Of a DNA stretch of 64,000 nucleotides, positions 44,167 to 53,635 are shown piece after piece. Below the pieces are notes generated by a model. That model made no database searches, had not been told where the DNA came from, and was given only the letters and a program-made list of their open reading frames with translations. The DNA comes from Pseudoalteromonas rubra. Lineage in GTDB: Bacteria > Pseudomonadota > Gammaproteobacteria > Enterobacterales > Alteromonadaceae. Position 1 is the stretch's first letter. Each line of letters starts with the position of its first letter. The stretch lies in NCBI RefSeq assembly GCF_000238295.3, contig NZ_AHCD03000035.1, forward strand, positions 868,001 to 932,000, read 5' to 3'. Position numbers and translations under genes: made by a program.

Positions 44167-45294
44167 CTAAATTAAATCCTGATGCCCGACGGCATACATT
44201 ACATGGTCATTATAACCTGTTACTACTTTGATGTAGCCACTCAGTTCGTTGTCTAAGTCCTGATCGCCCGTATCTGCTATCAGAGGGCGACCATTGAGTG
44301 CCTGCAACTTGCTTTTAGTTGCAACCACGATGATATTGTCTTTGCCGATCTGGCGGATCAGCGCCGGACTCAACTGCTGATTACCCCGGCCAAAAATATG
44401 CCCTTGTCCGCCAATTAAGGTGATGACCAGTTTGGTCGGTGCCTGCCCGACATTATCCAGCAACTGTTGTGCAGTCAGATCGCTCCCTAACAAAGTATGG
44501 TCGCGGATCAAATCTACTCCAAGCAGGGTGTTATCAAGCCCCAGTTCTTCCATAATCGCCGCTACGGTTGAGCCTGAGCCCATGATATATTGCTCGTCTT
44601 CTTCCATCTCTGAAATCACATACGCAGCGATATCGGCCAGCACCAGTTCGTCGCTTTCTTTGCCACCATTTTTTACGCTTTGTACGTAACGCAGTTCACT
44701 GGGCACCTGCATTTCACCATAGCGCTTAGCACGCACCGTTCCGGCTCTGAACGCATTTTCATCTATGTCCATTACATCGGCATCGTCTATGGTGACCAAT
44801 TCACCCTTGATGAGCATTTCAACGACCCGGCCCGCCGCTTTCGGCGTGATGGCATAAACACCACTGTGGATCTTGCAGCCGGCAGGCACTCCCAGCACGG
44901 GAGCCTCGCTCCCGATCGCAGCGCAAATATTGCGTGCGGTTCCATCTCCACCCGCAAACAGCAACAAGTCTACTTTCGCTTCGGCAAGTAACCTGGCGGC
45001 CTGCTCAGTGTCCTCAGGGGTCGTGGGCGTACCACAGGTCATCACGACCCGGGTGGTAAAACCATGCGCTTTAGCAAGCTCCTCCCCCATTTCACCACTA
45101 ACGGTATAGACCTCCAGCACATCCCGGTAGGGGTATAACAAAGCCAGCGCCTGCGCCGTACGGCTATGTGCTTTTGGCTCAGCACCCATAGATCGGGCAA
45201 GTTCAGCGGTGTCGCTACCATCACTGCCCTTCAGCGCCACTGCGCCGCCCAACCCGGCAACCGGGTTGACTATCAATCCTAGTTTAAACTGCAT
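44167..45294 (-). CDS. ATP-NAD kinase-like protein
   Basis: About 375 residues from the ATG at 45294 (AGGAGTTTGCAG). It shows the NAD-kinase/diacylglycerol-kinase fold: KLGLIVNPVAGLGGAVALKGSDG at the start, LLLFAGGDGTARNI as the nucleotide-binding GGDGT motif, and VLGVPAGCKIHSGVYAITPKAAG. It belongs to the ATP-NAD kinase-like COG3199 group rather than canonical NadK, and its substrate is not established. The start overlaps the end of the epmC gene by 11 bp, and yfcL follows 8 bp downstream, making one operon. Confidence 0.86.
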   Translation of the reverse strand: MQFKLGLIVNPVAGLGGAVALKGSDGSDTAELARSMGAEPKAHSRTAQALALLYPYRDVLEVYTVSGEMGEELAKAHGFTTRVVMTCGTPTTPEDTEQAARLLAEAKVDLLLFAGGDGTARNICAAIGSEAPVLGVPAGCKIHSGVYAITPKAAGRVVEMLIKGELVTIDDADVMDIDENAFRAGTVRAKRYGEMQVPSELRYVQSVKNGGKESDELVLADIAAYVISEMEEDEQYIMGSGSTVAAIMEELGLDNTLLGVDLIRDHTLLGSDLTAQQLLDNVGQAPTKLVITLIGGQGHIFGRGNQQLSPALIRQIGKDNIIVVATKSKLQALNGRPLIADTGDQDLDNELSGYIKVVTGYNDHVMYAVGHQDLI

Positions 45295-45838
45295 CTGCAA
45301 ACTCCTGTGGACAATGCCATTCAAACTGGCCAGCACTGAGTGGCCAGGGGGTCGAGTAAAACTGAGATAACGCTTTGAGTAAAGCCTGAGTGCGAACGTT
45401 GAAGCCGGCTGTGACCATCTCCGTCACCTGTGCATGAACACGTTTTTGAAAAGCAAAACGGCAAGTCGGCTCACCATTTAAATTGTCAACGGAAACGTTA
45501 AATGCAAACCCAGCCGCAGTGCTCAGGGCCCATTCGATAGCCTGAGGTTTAACTTCTACCTGTTCAAATGCCAGTTGCTGATCTTTGCTGCGCCCGTCAG
45601 GACAGTACCAGTAACCATAATCTTCCTGCTCCCTGCGCGCTTTACCTGCAACCAGCCAATGGGCAATTTCATGCAAGGCACTGGCATAGAAACCATGCGC
45701 AAATACAATGCGGTGATAATCACACTCCGCATCTGCTGGCAGATAGATTGGCTCATCTGTGCCTGCCACAAGCTTGGTATTGAACTTTGGATAGAATAAG
45801 GCATTAAATATCGAGATCAGATCGTCAATGTGGTGCAT
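45284..45838 (-). CDS. epmC: Elongation factor P hydroxylase
   Basis: A 184-residue protein matching EpmC (YfcM): HIDDLISIFNALFY at the start, LHEIAHWLVAGKARREQEDYGYWYCPDGRS with a His/Glu/His metal motif, and VEVKPQAIEWALSTAAGFAFNVSVDN. In E. coli the enzyme hydroxylates the modified lysine of elongation factor P after EpmA/EpmB have added beta-lysine. epmA and epmB are not in this window. It is the first gene of the epmC-ATP-NAD-kinase-like-yfcL operon. Confidence 0.92.
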   Translation of the reverse strand: MHHIDDLISIFNALFYPKFNTKLVAGTDEPIYLPADAECDYHRIVFAHGFYASALHEIAHWLVAGKARREQEDYGYWYCPDGRSKDQQLAFEQVEVKPQAIEWALSTAAGFAFNVSVDNLNGEPTCRFAFQKRVHAQVTEMVTAGFNVRTQALLKALSQFYSTPWPLSAGQFEWHCPQEFADAV

Positions 45839-45910
45839 ACAACTCGCAGGTGGCCCTCAGGTTGGTCAATGGCCGCAGATTGTACGGATTTTTGGGGCTA
45901 AAGTAAAAAG

Positions 45911-47407
45911 TCAGTGCTGAACGGATTCAAATAACACCGCTCTGCTGCGGCCTTGTGCCTTGGCCTGATACAAAGCCTGATCTGCCTCTCCAATCAATTG
46001 GGCCAAATCCGATTTTTCGTCCACTTGTGTACGACTGGTCACGCCGATACTTAAACTCAGTTCATACTGGTTTTGTTCGCAATATGCCCGCACCAGACGC
46101 TGTGCCATCTGTAAGGCTTCTTGTGCATCGATTTCTGGACAAACCAGCACAAATTCGTCTCCTCCCCAACGACCCAACCCGTCACTGGGGCGCACTGAAT
46201 GGACCAAAAAACGACTTAACTCGGCCAATGCACGATCGCCAGCCTGATGGCCCAGCGTATCGTTCAGTACCTTAAATTTATCTATGTCGACTATCATGAC
46301 TGACAAAGAGCGTTGATAGCGACTTGCCCGACTCAGCTCGTCATTCATAACTTGCTCTATCTGACCCCGATTGTAGACCTGAGTTAAAAAATCGACTTCT
46401 GCTTTTTTTTGCAGTTGCAACTCATGACGAAGATCACGGATCACCGCCACAAAGTAAGTTTCTTTTCCCAATGCCGTTCGGGCAATGGCAATGTCCAGGG
46501 GGATTTCATCACCACACTTATGCACACCGATAATATTAAGCCCATTTTGCCCTTTACGGCGCATTTGTGCCCGACCCGTAAAATTGCGCCGCTCTTTGCT
46601 GTGCAAATCACGAAATCGCGCGGGGATCAGATCTTCTACCGACATGCGCAGCAACTCCTGAACGGAGTAGCCAAACAATTCGGTGCACGAATGATTAACC
46701 CGGGTGATCTTGCCACTATACTCACAATAAAGCAGTGCATCCGGGATGGCATCAAACAAACACGCCCGCTCCTCAATGGTCCTGAGCTGGCCACGTAACA
46801 CCACCGCACCTGCACAGGCAAGTATGACAACCAAGGACAACAGCAACCAGGCTTCGACAGAGCCCTTATTGATAACACTGGTCAGGGCCGCCTGATGCTG
46901 GCGCTTGGTCTCCTCAATTCTCGCCTCCATACCTAATCGTAGTGACTGAAGCGCGATGTCCAAGCGGCGATGTCGCTGTGATAAGGGGCTTTCAGATAAC
47001 TGGACAAATGCAGTGTCCAAGGGCTTGTCTTGGGTTGATTGTCGAGACTCATTCAGAATGCGTTGTACTTCATCAAGCGCCTGCCGTTCGGCATCACTCA
47101 GGTCCAGCTCAGCAATCATCGTCACTATGTGTAAAGCGACTTCAGCATCCGTATTGATATTGTATGCTCGCTGCTCTGGCAAGTAATCTCTGACCTGGTG
47201 CTCGGGGTCCATGTCACTCAGTTGACGCTCCAGTTCATCGAGCAGCTGTGCTTCTCGCAAAATAATGTCGGCCTGTTGCTGCCAGTGCTGTTCAAACCGT
47301 GTGATCACATCGCTGGCATCATCACTGATGTACAACATGACCACGTTTGCCAACACCGTCGCGCTAACAAGTGTGGCAATAAAAGTGAAAAAGTACCTGC
47401 TGTGCAT
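45911..47407 (-). CDS. Membrane-bound diguanylate cyclase (PAS-GGDEF)
   Basis: A 498-residue protein. TM1 (about 8-26), a helical periplasmic region (about 30-180), TM2 (about 184-203), a PAS domain (about 215-325; FDAIPDALLYCEYSGKITRVNHSCTELFGYS) and a GGDEF domain (about 335-495). The active-site motif RWGGDEFVLV is intact, and an RPSD inhibitory site lies five residues before it. It should make c-di-GMP from GTP, responding to an extracytoplasmic signal. It is about 80 bp upstream of the epmC operon on the same strand, and it may be its own unit. Confidence 0.93.
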   Translation of the reverse strand: MHSRYFFTFIATLVSATVLANVVMLYISDDASDVITRFEQHWQQQADIILREAQLLDELERQLSDMDPEHQVRDYLPEQRAYNINTDAEVALHIVTMIAELDLSDAERQALDEVQRILNESRQSTQDKPLDTAFVQLSESPLSQRHRRLDIALQSLRLGMEARIEETKRQHQAALTSVINKGSVEAWLLLSLVVILACAGAVVLRGQLRTIEERACLFDAIPDALLYCEYSGKITRVNHSCTELFGYSVQELLRMSVEDLIPARFRDLHSKERRNFTGRAQMRRKGQNGLNIIGVHKCGDEIPLDIAIARTALGKETYFVAVIRDLRHELQLQKKAEVDFLTQVYNRGQIEQVMNDELSRASRYQRSLSVMIVDIDKFKVLNDTLGHQAGDRALAELSRFLVHSVRPSDGLGRWGGDEFVLVCPEIDAQEALQMAQRLVRAYCEQNQYELSLSIGVTSRTQVDEKSDLAQLIGEADQALYQAKAQGRSRAVLFESVQH

Positions 47408-47508
47408 GCCTTATCCCCGGGCCACTGACGCGCACCATCACCTGCAATTACCATTGCAAGATGAGCAAACAAGGTGACGACAATTATCCCCTTATTTTAG
47501 CCGAAAAT

Positions 47509-47536
47509 AAAAAAGCCGCATAAATGCGGCTTTTTT
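47509..47536 (-). terminator. Rho-independent terminator of fadIJ
   Basis: AAAAAAGCCGCA (47509-47520) pairs perfectly with TGCGGCTTTTTT (47525-47536) around TAAA. The A-run gives a U-tract on the minus strand, 19 bp after the fadJ stop. Confidence 0.92.
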
Positions 47537-47554
47537 ACATGCTCAGACAAGGAC

Positions 47555-49654
47555 TTAACTATAGTAGGCTTCGCCTGCTTCAGCCTTTGCCAAAAGCGGC
47601 TCTGCGGGTGTAAACACCGCATTGTCGGTCGCATAGGTAGAGAGCTCAGAACACACCTTGTTCAGACCGCGCTTGTCCATGTAGCTGAATGGTCCGCCCA
47701 AAAATGGGGGGAAGCCAATACCAAAAATGGCACCAATGTCACCATCTCGGGCGCTGGCAATAATGCCCTCGTCCAGACAACGAGCGGCCTCATTTAGCAT
47801 CTGTGCAACGCAGCGGCTGGCAATTTCTTGCTTGTTGAGCCGCGGCGCCGGTGTAATACCCAGCAAGTCGTAGACAGACTCATCCACTTTTTTGCCTTTG
47901 CTTTCGTATTTGTAAAAACCTTTTCCGGTTTTACGGCCCAGACGTTTGCTGTCAATCATACGAGCGAATGCATCTGGCGCTTTGAAACGATCACCCAGCT
48001 CTTTTTCAAGGATTGGCGCAATTTTTGAACCAATGTCTACGCCCACTTCATCCAACAGTGCCAAAGGCCCAACCGGGAAGCCAAACTCAACCAGGGCCTG
48101 ATCGATTTTCTCAATCGGCTCACCCGCCAGCAGTAAGTTCGCCGCTTCATTCACATAAGGCGCGAGGATGCGGTTAACGTAAAAGCCCGCTTTGTCTTTT
48201 ACCACGATGGGCGTCTTACCTTGCTTGCGAGCAAAGTTAACCGTGCGTGCGATGGTCTCTTCTGAGGTCCCCTCGTGCGGGATGATCTCAACCAGTGGCA
48301 TCTTTTCTACCGGTGAGAAGTAATGCAAACCAATGACATTTTCTGGGCGCGCCGCGTTTTCAGCGATCTGCGCAATCGGCAATGACGAAGTGTTGCTGGC
48401 AAAAATAGTTTGCTCTGTACATTCGCGCTCGATGTCTGCCACCATGCTTTGCTTCAGTGCCAGGTCTTCAAATACCGCTTCAATGACGATATCGGTATGA
48501 CGCATACCGGTGTAATCGGTTGTGCCTGTGATGCGGTTCATCGCCAGCTGTAACTCAGCCTTGGACAAGATACGTTTTTTCTGCTTTTTCGACAGGATCT
48601 TATAACTGTAACTCAGGGCATTGCTGATCCCCTGATGTGCCACATCTTTAATTCGTACCGGCACGCCAGCTTTCACTGCGCTGACATGGGCAATACCGCC
48701 GCCCATCAGACCGCCACCAAGCACTGCCGCACGATTGATTTTAGGCGCGTCGTCACTTTGCCATTCTTTTTTCATTTCGGTGGTGGCAAAGAAAATGCCA
48801 CGTAATGACTGAGATACCTCTGTCATGACCAAATCGGCAAAGCCTTCGGCTTCTGTTTTATAGGCTTTCAGTTCGCCCAACTCAACCGATGCACGGACCG
48901 CTTTGATGATAGCCAGCGGCGCCGGATAGTGGCCGCCTGTTTTCTTCTCAACATTTTCTTGCGCTTTTTTGAAGATGATGTTGCGACCAAACGGGTTTGA
49001 TTCCAGCAGCTGACTCAGTTTGTCCAGCTTAGGCTTGCGTGCTTTTGGCTTGCTACCCCGGGCCAGTTTAATGGCCACATCCAGCAAGATGCTGTGTGGT
49101 ACACTGTCATCCACCAGGCCGGCCTTTTTAGCCTGCTTGGCACGTACTTGCTTACCCGTGAGCATCCACTCCAGCGCTTTTTGAATACCAACCAGTTTCG
49201 GTAAACGCTGTGTACCACCACCGCCCGGTAACAGACCCAGCTGCACTTCTGGCAGGCCCAGCTTGGTTTTGTCATCGTCGCTACATACGCGATAATCACA
49301 TGCCAGTGCAAATTCAAGGCCACCACCGAGAGCCGCACCATGAATGGCAGCGACAGTTGGGAATGGTAGTTTCTGCATTTTGAAAAACGCTTGCTGACAC
49401 ATTTCGGATAAGCGCAGCGCATCTTCGCGCGTTTTTGCCTGATCCAACATCTTGATGTCGGCACCAGCGATGAAGTTATCGTCTTTACCGCTGACAAACA
49501 CCATGCCAGTCACATCATCATTGCGGCCCTGCTCCAGAATAGTCAACAGCTCATCAGCAAAGCTATCGCGCAGCGTGTTCATCTTCTCGCCCGGCACATC
49601 GATGGTGACGATGGCCACGCGGTGGCTGTTTAATTCATAACTAAATACTGACAT
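47555..49654 (-). CDS. fadJ: Fatty-acid oxidation complex alpha subunit
   Basis: About 699 residues from the ATG at 49654, preceded by GGAGAG; an upstream in-frame start would add 16 residues inside fadI. The N-terminal enoyl-CoA hydratase/isomerase domain (about 1-200) has FIAGADI, AIHGAALGGGLEFALACDYR and PEVQLGLLPGGGGTQRLPK with both catalytic Glu residues. The 3-hydroxyacyl-CoA dehydrogenase domains (about 300-690) have LGGGLMGGGIAHVSA for NAD binding and GLHYFSPVEKMPLVE. It performs the hydration and dehydrogenation steps of beta-oxidation in the cytosol, with FadI. The fadI stop and this start overlap by 1 bp. Confidence 0.95.
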   Translation of the reverse strand: MSVFSYELNSHRVAIVTIDVPGEKMNTLRDSFADELLTILEQGRNDDVTGMVFVSGKDDNFIAGADIKMLDQAKTREDALRLSEMCQQAFFKMQKLPFPTVAAIHGAALGGGLEFALACDYRVCSDDDKTKLGLPEVQLGLLPGGGGTQRLPKLVGIQKALEWMLTGKQVRAKQAKKAGLVDDSVPHSILLDVAIKLARGSKPKARKPKLDKLSQLLESNPFGRNIIFKKAQENVEKKTGGHYPAPLAIIKAVRASVELGELKAYKTEAEGFADLVMTEVSQSLRGIFFATTEMKKEWQSDDAPKINRAAVLGGGLMGGGIAHVSAVKAGVPVRIKDVAHQGISNALSYSYKILSKKQKKRILSKAELQLAMNRITGTTDYTGMRHTDIVIEAVFEDLALKQSMVADIERECTEQTIFASNTSSLPIAQIAENAARPENVIGLHYFSPVEKMPLVEIIPHEGTSEETIARTVNFARKQGKTPIVVKDKAGFYVNRILAPYVNEAANLLLAGEPIEKIDQALVEFGFPVGPLALLDEVGVDIGSKIAPILEKELGDRFKAPDAFARMIDSKRLGRKTGKGFYKYESKGKKVDESVYDLLGITPAPRLNKQEIASRCVAQMLNEAARCLDEGIIASARDGDIGAIFGIGFPPFLGGPFSYMDKRGLNKVCSELSTYATDNAVFTPAEPLLAKAEAGEAYYS

Positions 49655-50964
49655 TACGCACTCTCCAATACAAAGGCTGCACCCAGACCACCAGCCGCAC
49701 AAGCGGTAGTCAGCGCAAGTCCGCCCCCACGGCGTTTCAGCTCATTCAGGGTTTGTGTGATCAGACGCGCGCCTGTTGCTGCAAACGGGTGTCCATAGGC
49801 CAAAGAGCCACCGTTTACGTTGAATTTATCCATATCAATTTCACCCAGTGCTTTACTGCGACCCAGCTTCTCCTGAGCAAATTTATCAGAGGCAAACATC
49901 TTCATGTTAGCCAGGGTTTGCGCCGCAAACGCTTCGTGCATTTCAATTAAATCCAGGTCTTGCAGAGTCAGACCAGCGCGCTCCAGAGCCAGTGGCGTGG
50001 AGTGAGCCGGACCCATCAACATGTCTTCGTGCACACCGATAGCGGTAAATGCATAGTTGCGTACATAACCCAGAATTTCGTAACCCAGTGCTTTGGCTTT
50101 GCTTTCACTCATCATCAGTACCGCAGCCGCACCATCAGTCAGTGGTGTCGCGTTTGCCGCCGTCACAGAGCCGTGCTTACGGTCAAAAACCGGGCGCAAT
50201 TTCGCATAACCTTCCAATGACGAGTTCGCACGAATGTTGTTGTCTTTATCAATAAAGCCTTTGTACGGTTCAACGTGTGCAGCCATGACTTCATCTTTTA
50301 ACAAGCCATCATCCCAGGCCTTGGCAGCCAGGGTGTGTGAACGGTGCGCCAGTGCGTCCTGATCAGCACGGCTGATTGCATGAGTTTTGGCCATTTGCTC
50401 AGCAGTCTGACCCATAGACAAGCCCGTTGAGTACTCAGCAACCGCAGGAGGTACCGGCATCAGGTCTTTCAGTCTCAGCTTTGAGAATATTTTCAGACGC
50501 TGTGACAAAGTACGCGCCTTGTTGAGGTCAACCAGGCTGCCTGCCAGCTTTTTGCTCACACCAATCGGTAATACCGACGATGAATCTGCACCGCCGGCAA
50601 TGCCCACAGCCGTATGACCTGCAATAATAGATTCCGCAACGTTCGCCACAGCCTGGAAACTGGTGGCACAAGCACGTGAAACAGAATAAGCATCGACTGA
50701 CACAGGCATGCCTGTACCCAGCACGATTTCACGTGCGATGTTAGGTGCTTCAGGCATTTGCACAACCTGACCAAAGACCAGCTGATCTATCTCTGTTTTA
50801 TCGATATTCAGACGTTCCAGCATTTCATTGACGACGACCTTACCCAGGTCCAGTGCTGGTACATGGTGATAGGCCGTGGCCTGTTTAGCAAAGGGCGTAC
50901 GCAAACCAGAAACGATGGCAATGCGATCCCCTTTTGTTGTTTTTAGAATGTTTTGTTCAGACAT
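49654..50964 (-). CDS. fadI: Acetyl-CoA C-acyltransferase, beta subunit of the FadJI complex
   Basis: A 436-residue thiolase. The acyl-enzyme Cys is in SRACATSFQAV, the catalytic His in YGHPFAATGAR, and the deprotonating Cys in TTACAAGGLGAAFV. The length fits FadI (about 436) rather than FadA (about 387). It performs the thiolytic step of beta-oxidation, releasing acetyl-CoA. It is first in the fadIJ operon, overlapping fadJ by 1 bp. A GGGAGAG ribosome binding site precedes the ATG. A FadR-like palindrome lies in the leader (50983-50999). Confidence 0.95.
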   Translation of the reverse strand: MSEQNILKTTKGDRIAIVSGLRTPFAKQATAYHHVPALDLGKVVVNEMLERLNIDKTEIDQLVFGQVVQMPEAPNIAREIVLGTGMPVSVDAYSVSRACATSFQAVANVAESIIAGHTAVGIAGGADSSSVLPIGVSKKLAGSLVDLNKARTLSQRLKIFSKLRLKDLMPVPPAVAEYSTGLSMGQTAEQMAKTHAISRADQDALAHRSHTLAAKAWDDGLLKDEVMAAHVEPYKGFIDKDNNIRANSSLEGYAKLRPVFDRKHGSVTAANATPLTDGAAAVLMMSESKAKALGYEILGYVRNYAFTAIGVHEDMLMGPAHSTPLALERAGLTLQDLDLIEMHEAFAAQTLANMKMFASDKFAQEKLGRSKALGEIDMDKFNVNGGSLAYGHPFAATGARLITQTLNELKRRGGGLALTTACAAGGLGAAFVLESA

Positions 50965-50982
50965 GAATTTTGCTCTCCCGCT

Positions 50983-50999
50983 GACAGGTCTGACCTGTT
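50983..50999. promoter_or_regulatory. FadR-like operator in the fadI leader
   Basis: ACAGGTC-T-GACCTGT (50984-50998) is a perfect 15-bp palindrome. Its core GGTCNGACC is the core of the FadR operator of enterobacteria and vibrios. It lies just upstream of the fadI ribosome binding site, in the transcribed leader or promoter. Repression lifted by long-chain acyl-CoA would fit fadIJ. In Alteromonadales PsrA often takes this role, so the regulator's identity is inference. Confidence 0.5.
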
Positions 51000-51216
51000 A
51001 TTGTCGCTTGATTCTAAACAACCGAATCCTTAATGCCAATAGCTAATTAGAAAATCTTGTAATTCAAGCACGACTCACAGGGCCTATCCAATTGCCGCTT
51101 TTAAATCTAGTCTGATTTTTGTTCAATTCAAAAAGTCACTGAAAAATAAATGAAGATTTATGAACTTTTACCCAATTCAGTGTCTAATCAAGTTACAAAA
51201 AAACGCCCGCAAACCC

Positions 51217-51244
51217 TTGAGTTTTGCGCCTCAATCCTTATAAA
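51217..51244 (+). promoter_or_regulatory. Candidate sigma-70 promoter for the moxR-bat operon
   Basis: TTGAGT (51217-51222) and TATAAA (51239-51244) are separated by 16 bp. They lie 37 bp before the MoxR start, within the 316-bp gap between fadI and moxR. The rest of this gap is AT-rich with no other features seen. Confidence 0.45.
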
Positions 51245-51280
51245 TAAGCAAAAAATTTGTCACAACAAGGACAAAGCACC

Positions 51281-52237
51281 ATGGCAGTAAACGCATTTAG
51301 TGAACTGAAAAACTACCTCGACTCACAAATTTTAGGTCAGAGCGCACTGACAGAAGCGCTATTGATCGCCCTACTGGCAGATGGCCACTTATTGGTTGAA
51401 GGCCCGCCGGGACTGGCTAAAACCCGTGCCGTAAATGCCCTGGCAAAGGGCATTGAAGGAAGCTTTCAGCGCGTTCAGTTTACCCCGGACTTGTTGCCTG
51501 CAGATATTACCGGTACCGACATCTACCGCCAGCAAACCAGTGAGTTTGTGTTTGAAAAAGGCCCCCTGTTTCACCACCTGATCCTCGCGGACGAAATTAA
51601 CCGAGCGCCGGCCAAAGTGCAGTCTGCGCTGCTCGAAGCAATGGCGGAGAGGCAAATTACGGTTGGCAAAACAACCTATCCACTGCCCGAGCTTTTCATG
51701 GTAATGGCAACACAAAACCCGCTTGAACAGGAAGGGACCTACCCGCTACCAGAAGCGCAGCTTGACCGTTTCCTGTTACATCTCAATATTGATTACCCGC
51801 AGGCCAGCACTGAGCTGGAGATACTGCGCTTAACTCGTGGCGAAGCACTGTCAGAACAAAGTGTGCAGTTCACCCCTATTTCACAACAAACCTTGTTTGA
51901 AGCACGTAAAAAAGTGCTTTCACTGCATCTGGCTGAGCCGCTTGAACAATATCTGGTGCAATTAATCATCGCCACGCGTGAAGCCGCCAAGCTGGACCCG
52001 CAGCTGGGCGCCTGGATTGAATATGGTGCCAGCCCGCGAGCGACCATTGCTTTGGATAAATGTGCTCGCGCTCATGCCTGGTTACAAGGACAAGACTTTG
52101 TCACGCCGGATGATATTCAGGCTGTCCTGCATAACGTGCTGCGTCACCGTATCATTCTGAGCTATGAAGCACAGGCAGATGGGATCAGCAAAGATCAGGT
52201 GATCAGCCGTATTCTGGAACTGGTACCCGTTCCGTAA
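51281..52237 (+). CDS. MoxR-family AAA+ ATPase
   Basis: About 318 residues from the ATG at 51281 (AAGGACAAAG upstream). The AAA_3 domain has Walker A GPPGLAKT (41-48), Walker B LILADEINRAPAKVQSALLEAMAERQ, the sensor-1 region VMATQNPLEQEGTYPLPEAQLDRFL and a C-terminal lid (about 230-310). MoxR ATPases act as chaperones that assemble or activate protein complexes, often with von Willebrand factor A partners. Here the following genes encode DUF58, DUF4381, two VWA proteins and BatD, which is the standard moxR-bat operon. Confidence 0.93.
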   Translation: MAVNAFSELKNYLDSQILGQSALTEALLIALLADGHLLVEGPPGLAKTRAVNALAKGIEGSFQRVQFTPDLLPADITGTDIYRQQTSEFVFEKGPLFHHLILADEINRAPAKVQSALLEAMAERQITVGKTTYPLPELFMVMATQNPLEQEGTYPLPEAQLDRFLLHLNIDYPQASTELEILRLTRGEALSEQSVQFTPISQQTLFEARKKVLSLHLAEPLEQYLVQLIIATREAAKLDPQLGAWIEYGASPRATIALDKCARAHAWLQGQDFVTPDDIQAVLHNVLRHRIILSYEAQADGISKDQVISRILELVPVP

Positions 52238-52249
52238 GTGGTTGCGATT

Positions 52250-53200
52250 ATGAAGCATGCTATGCAATCCGTTGATCACACTAGTTGGCTCACACAAAGC
52301 CACAGTAATGGTGTTGAACTGACGCTCAAAGAGCTGTTGTACTATAAAAGTAAGGCGCGCCTGCTGGACCTCAAGCCCAAACGCGCTATTCGCAGCGATC
52401 AGGCCGGACAGTACCTGGCCCCGCATAAAGGCCGGGGAATGGAGTTTGCAGAAGTACGTCAGTATCAGTACGGGGATGATATCCGTGCCATAGACTGGCG
52501 TGTGACTGCGCGCACCGGAGAAGCGCATACCAAGCTCTATCAGGAAGAAAAGGAACGTCCGGTGTTTATTTTTTGCGATCTGTCCAGCCCGTTGCTGTTC
52601 GGCAGCCGCTTGTTGCTTAAGTCTGTGCAGGCTGCCCACCTGAGTGCCCTGGTTGCCTGGTCTGCGTGCGCCCGTGGTGATCGACTCGGTGGCGTCGTGT
52701 TCAGCGAACACGGTCACCATGAACTTAAACCCACCGCACGTGACAAAGGAGTGCTGGCATTTTGTCACCAACTGTGTGACATCCATGCACAAAGCCTTGC
52801 TCAGCGCGGTGACAATCAGGCCCCAAGCTTTGACAATAATCTGAAACGTTTGTCACACCTGGCCAAGCCCGGCAGTCTTATCTATTTGGTCTCAGATTTT
52901 AGCCAGCTCAATGAAGCCAGTTTTAAGCAGCTTGAGCACCTTAGCCGGCATTGTGAACTGATTGGCTGCCAGATCAGCGATCCGTTTGAACACACCTTAC
53001 CGGCTTATAAAGATGCGGTAGAAGTCAGCTCCGCGTCTGGCAGCTGGACTTTACCGTTAGCGGATAAGCAATTCAGAACCCAGTTTGCCGAGCAGGCCGA
53101 GCAAGCTTTTCAGAACAGACTGGCACGCTTACAGCGTGCCGGAATGACCATGCAAACATTTTGTGCCTCAGCGCCAATTGAAACCCAGATCTCCAGGTAA
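52250..53200 (+). CDS. DUF58 domain protein
   Basis: About 316 residues from the ATG at 52250; the frame opens with GTG at 52238, and a further ATG lies at 52262. It is a soluble DUF58 protein with the signature GRGMEFAEVRQYQYGDDIRAIDWRVTARTGEAHTKLYQEEKERPVFIFCDLSSPL. The part that follows has a VWA-like fold. DUF58 proteins are regular MoxR partners of unknown biochemical role. It starts 12 bp after the MoxR stop and ends immediately before the DUF4381 gene. Confidence 0.9.
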   Translation: MKHAMQSVDHTSWLTQSHSNGVELTLKELLYYKSKARLLDLKPKRAIRSDQAGQYLAPHKGRGMEFAEVRQYQYGDDIRAIDWRVTARTGEAHTKLYQEEKERPVFIFCDLSSPLLFGSRLLLKSVQAAHLSALVAWSACARGDRLGGVVFSEHGHHELKPTARDKGVLAFCHQLCDIHAQSLAQRGDNQAPSFDNNLKRLSHLAKPGSLIYLVSDFSQLNEASFKQLEHLSRHCELIGCQISDPFEHTLPAYKDAVEVSSASGSWTLPLADKQFRTQFAEQAEQAFQNRLARLQRAGMTMQTFCASAPIETQISR

Positions 53201-53635
53201 ATGATGATGCAGAACCCCTTAGACGCGCTTCATGATGTGATCCCACCCGAGCAGGTTGACTGGTGGCCGCTTACCCCTGCCAGCTGGGCGGTGATCATTG
53301 CAGTCATTTTGATAGTAAGCGTTAGTGTCTGGCTGGCTGTTAAAAAATGGCAGCATAATGCAGCCAAACGCGAAGCCATTCAGCTGAGTGAACAACATGC
53401 CCAGGATGCACTGGCATTACACGGCATACTCAAACGTCTAGCCCGACACTATTATGGTAATGAGCACGCAGCTCAACCTACAGCACAGTGGCTGAAGTTA
53501 CTAAACAAACTCACAGGCCAGCAATTTAATCAGCAGGACCTCAATTCTTTATACAGCAGCAACCCGACGCTGGCGTGCACTAAGCTGATGTCGGCAATTA
53601 AAACCTTCAAAACGAAGGAGGCCGTCAATGTTTGA
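53201..53635 (+). CDS. DUF4381 membrane protein
   Basis: A 144-residue single-pass protein. A short N-terminus (DVIPPEQVDWWPLTPASWAVI) runs into a transmembrane helix (about 27-47), then a cytoplasmic helical domain with LHGILKRLARHYYG and AQWLKLLNKLTGQQF. These match the DUF4381 family of moxR-bat operons. Function unknown. It begins at the next base after the DUF58 gene and overlaps the following VWA gene by 8 bp. Confidence 0.88.
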   Translation: MMMQNPLDALHDVIPPEQVDWWPLTPASWAVIIAVILIVSVSVWLAVKKWQHNAAKREAIQLSEQHAQDALALHGILKRLARHYYGNEHAAQPTAQWLKLLNKLTGQQFNQQDLNSLYSSNPTLACTKLMSAIKTFKTKEAVNV

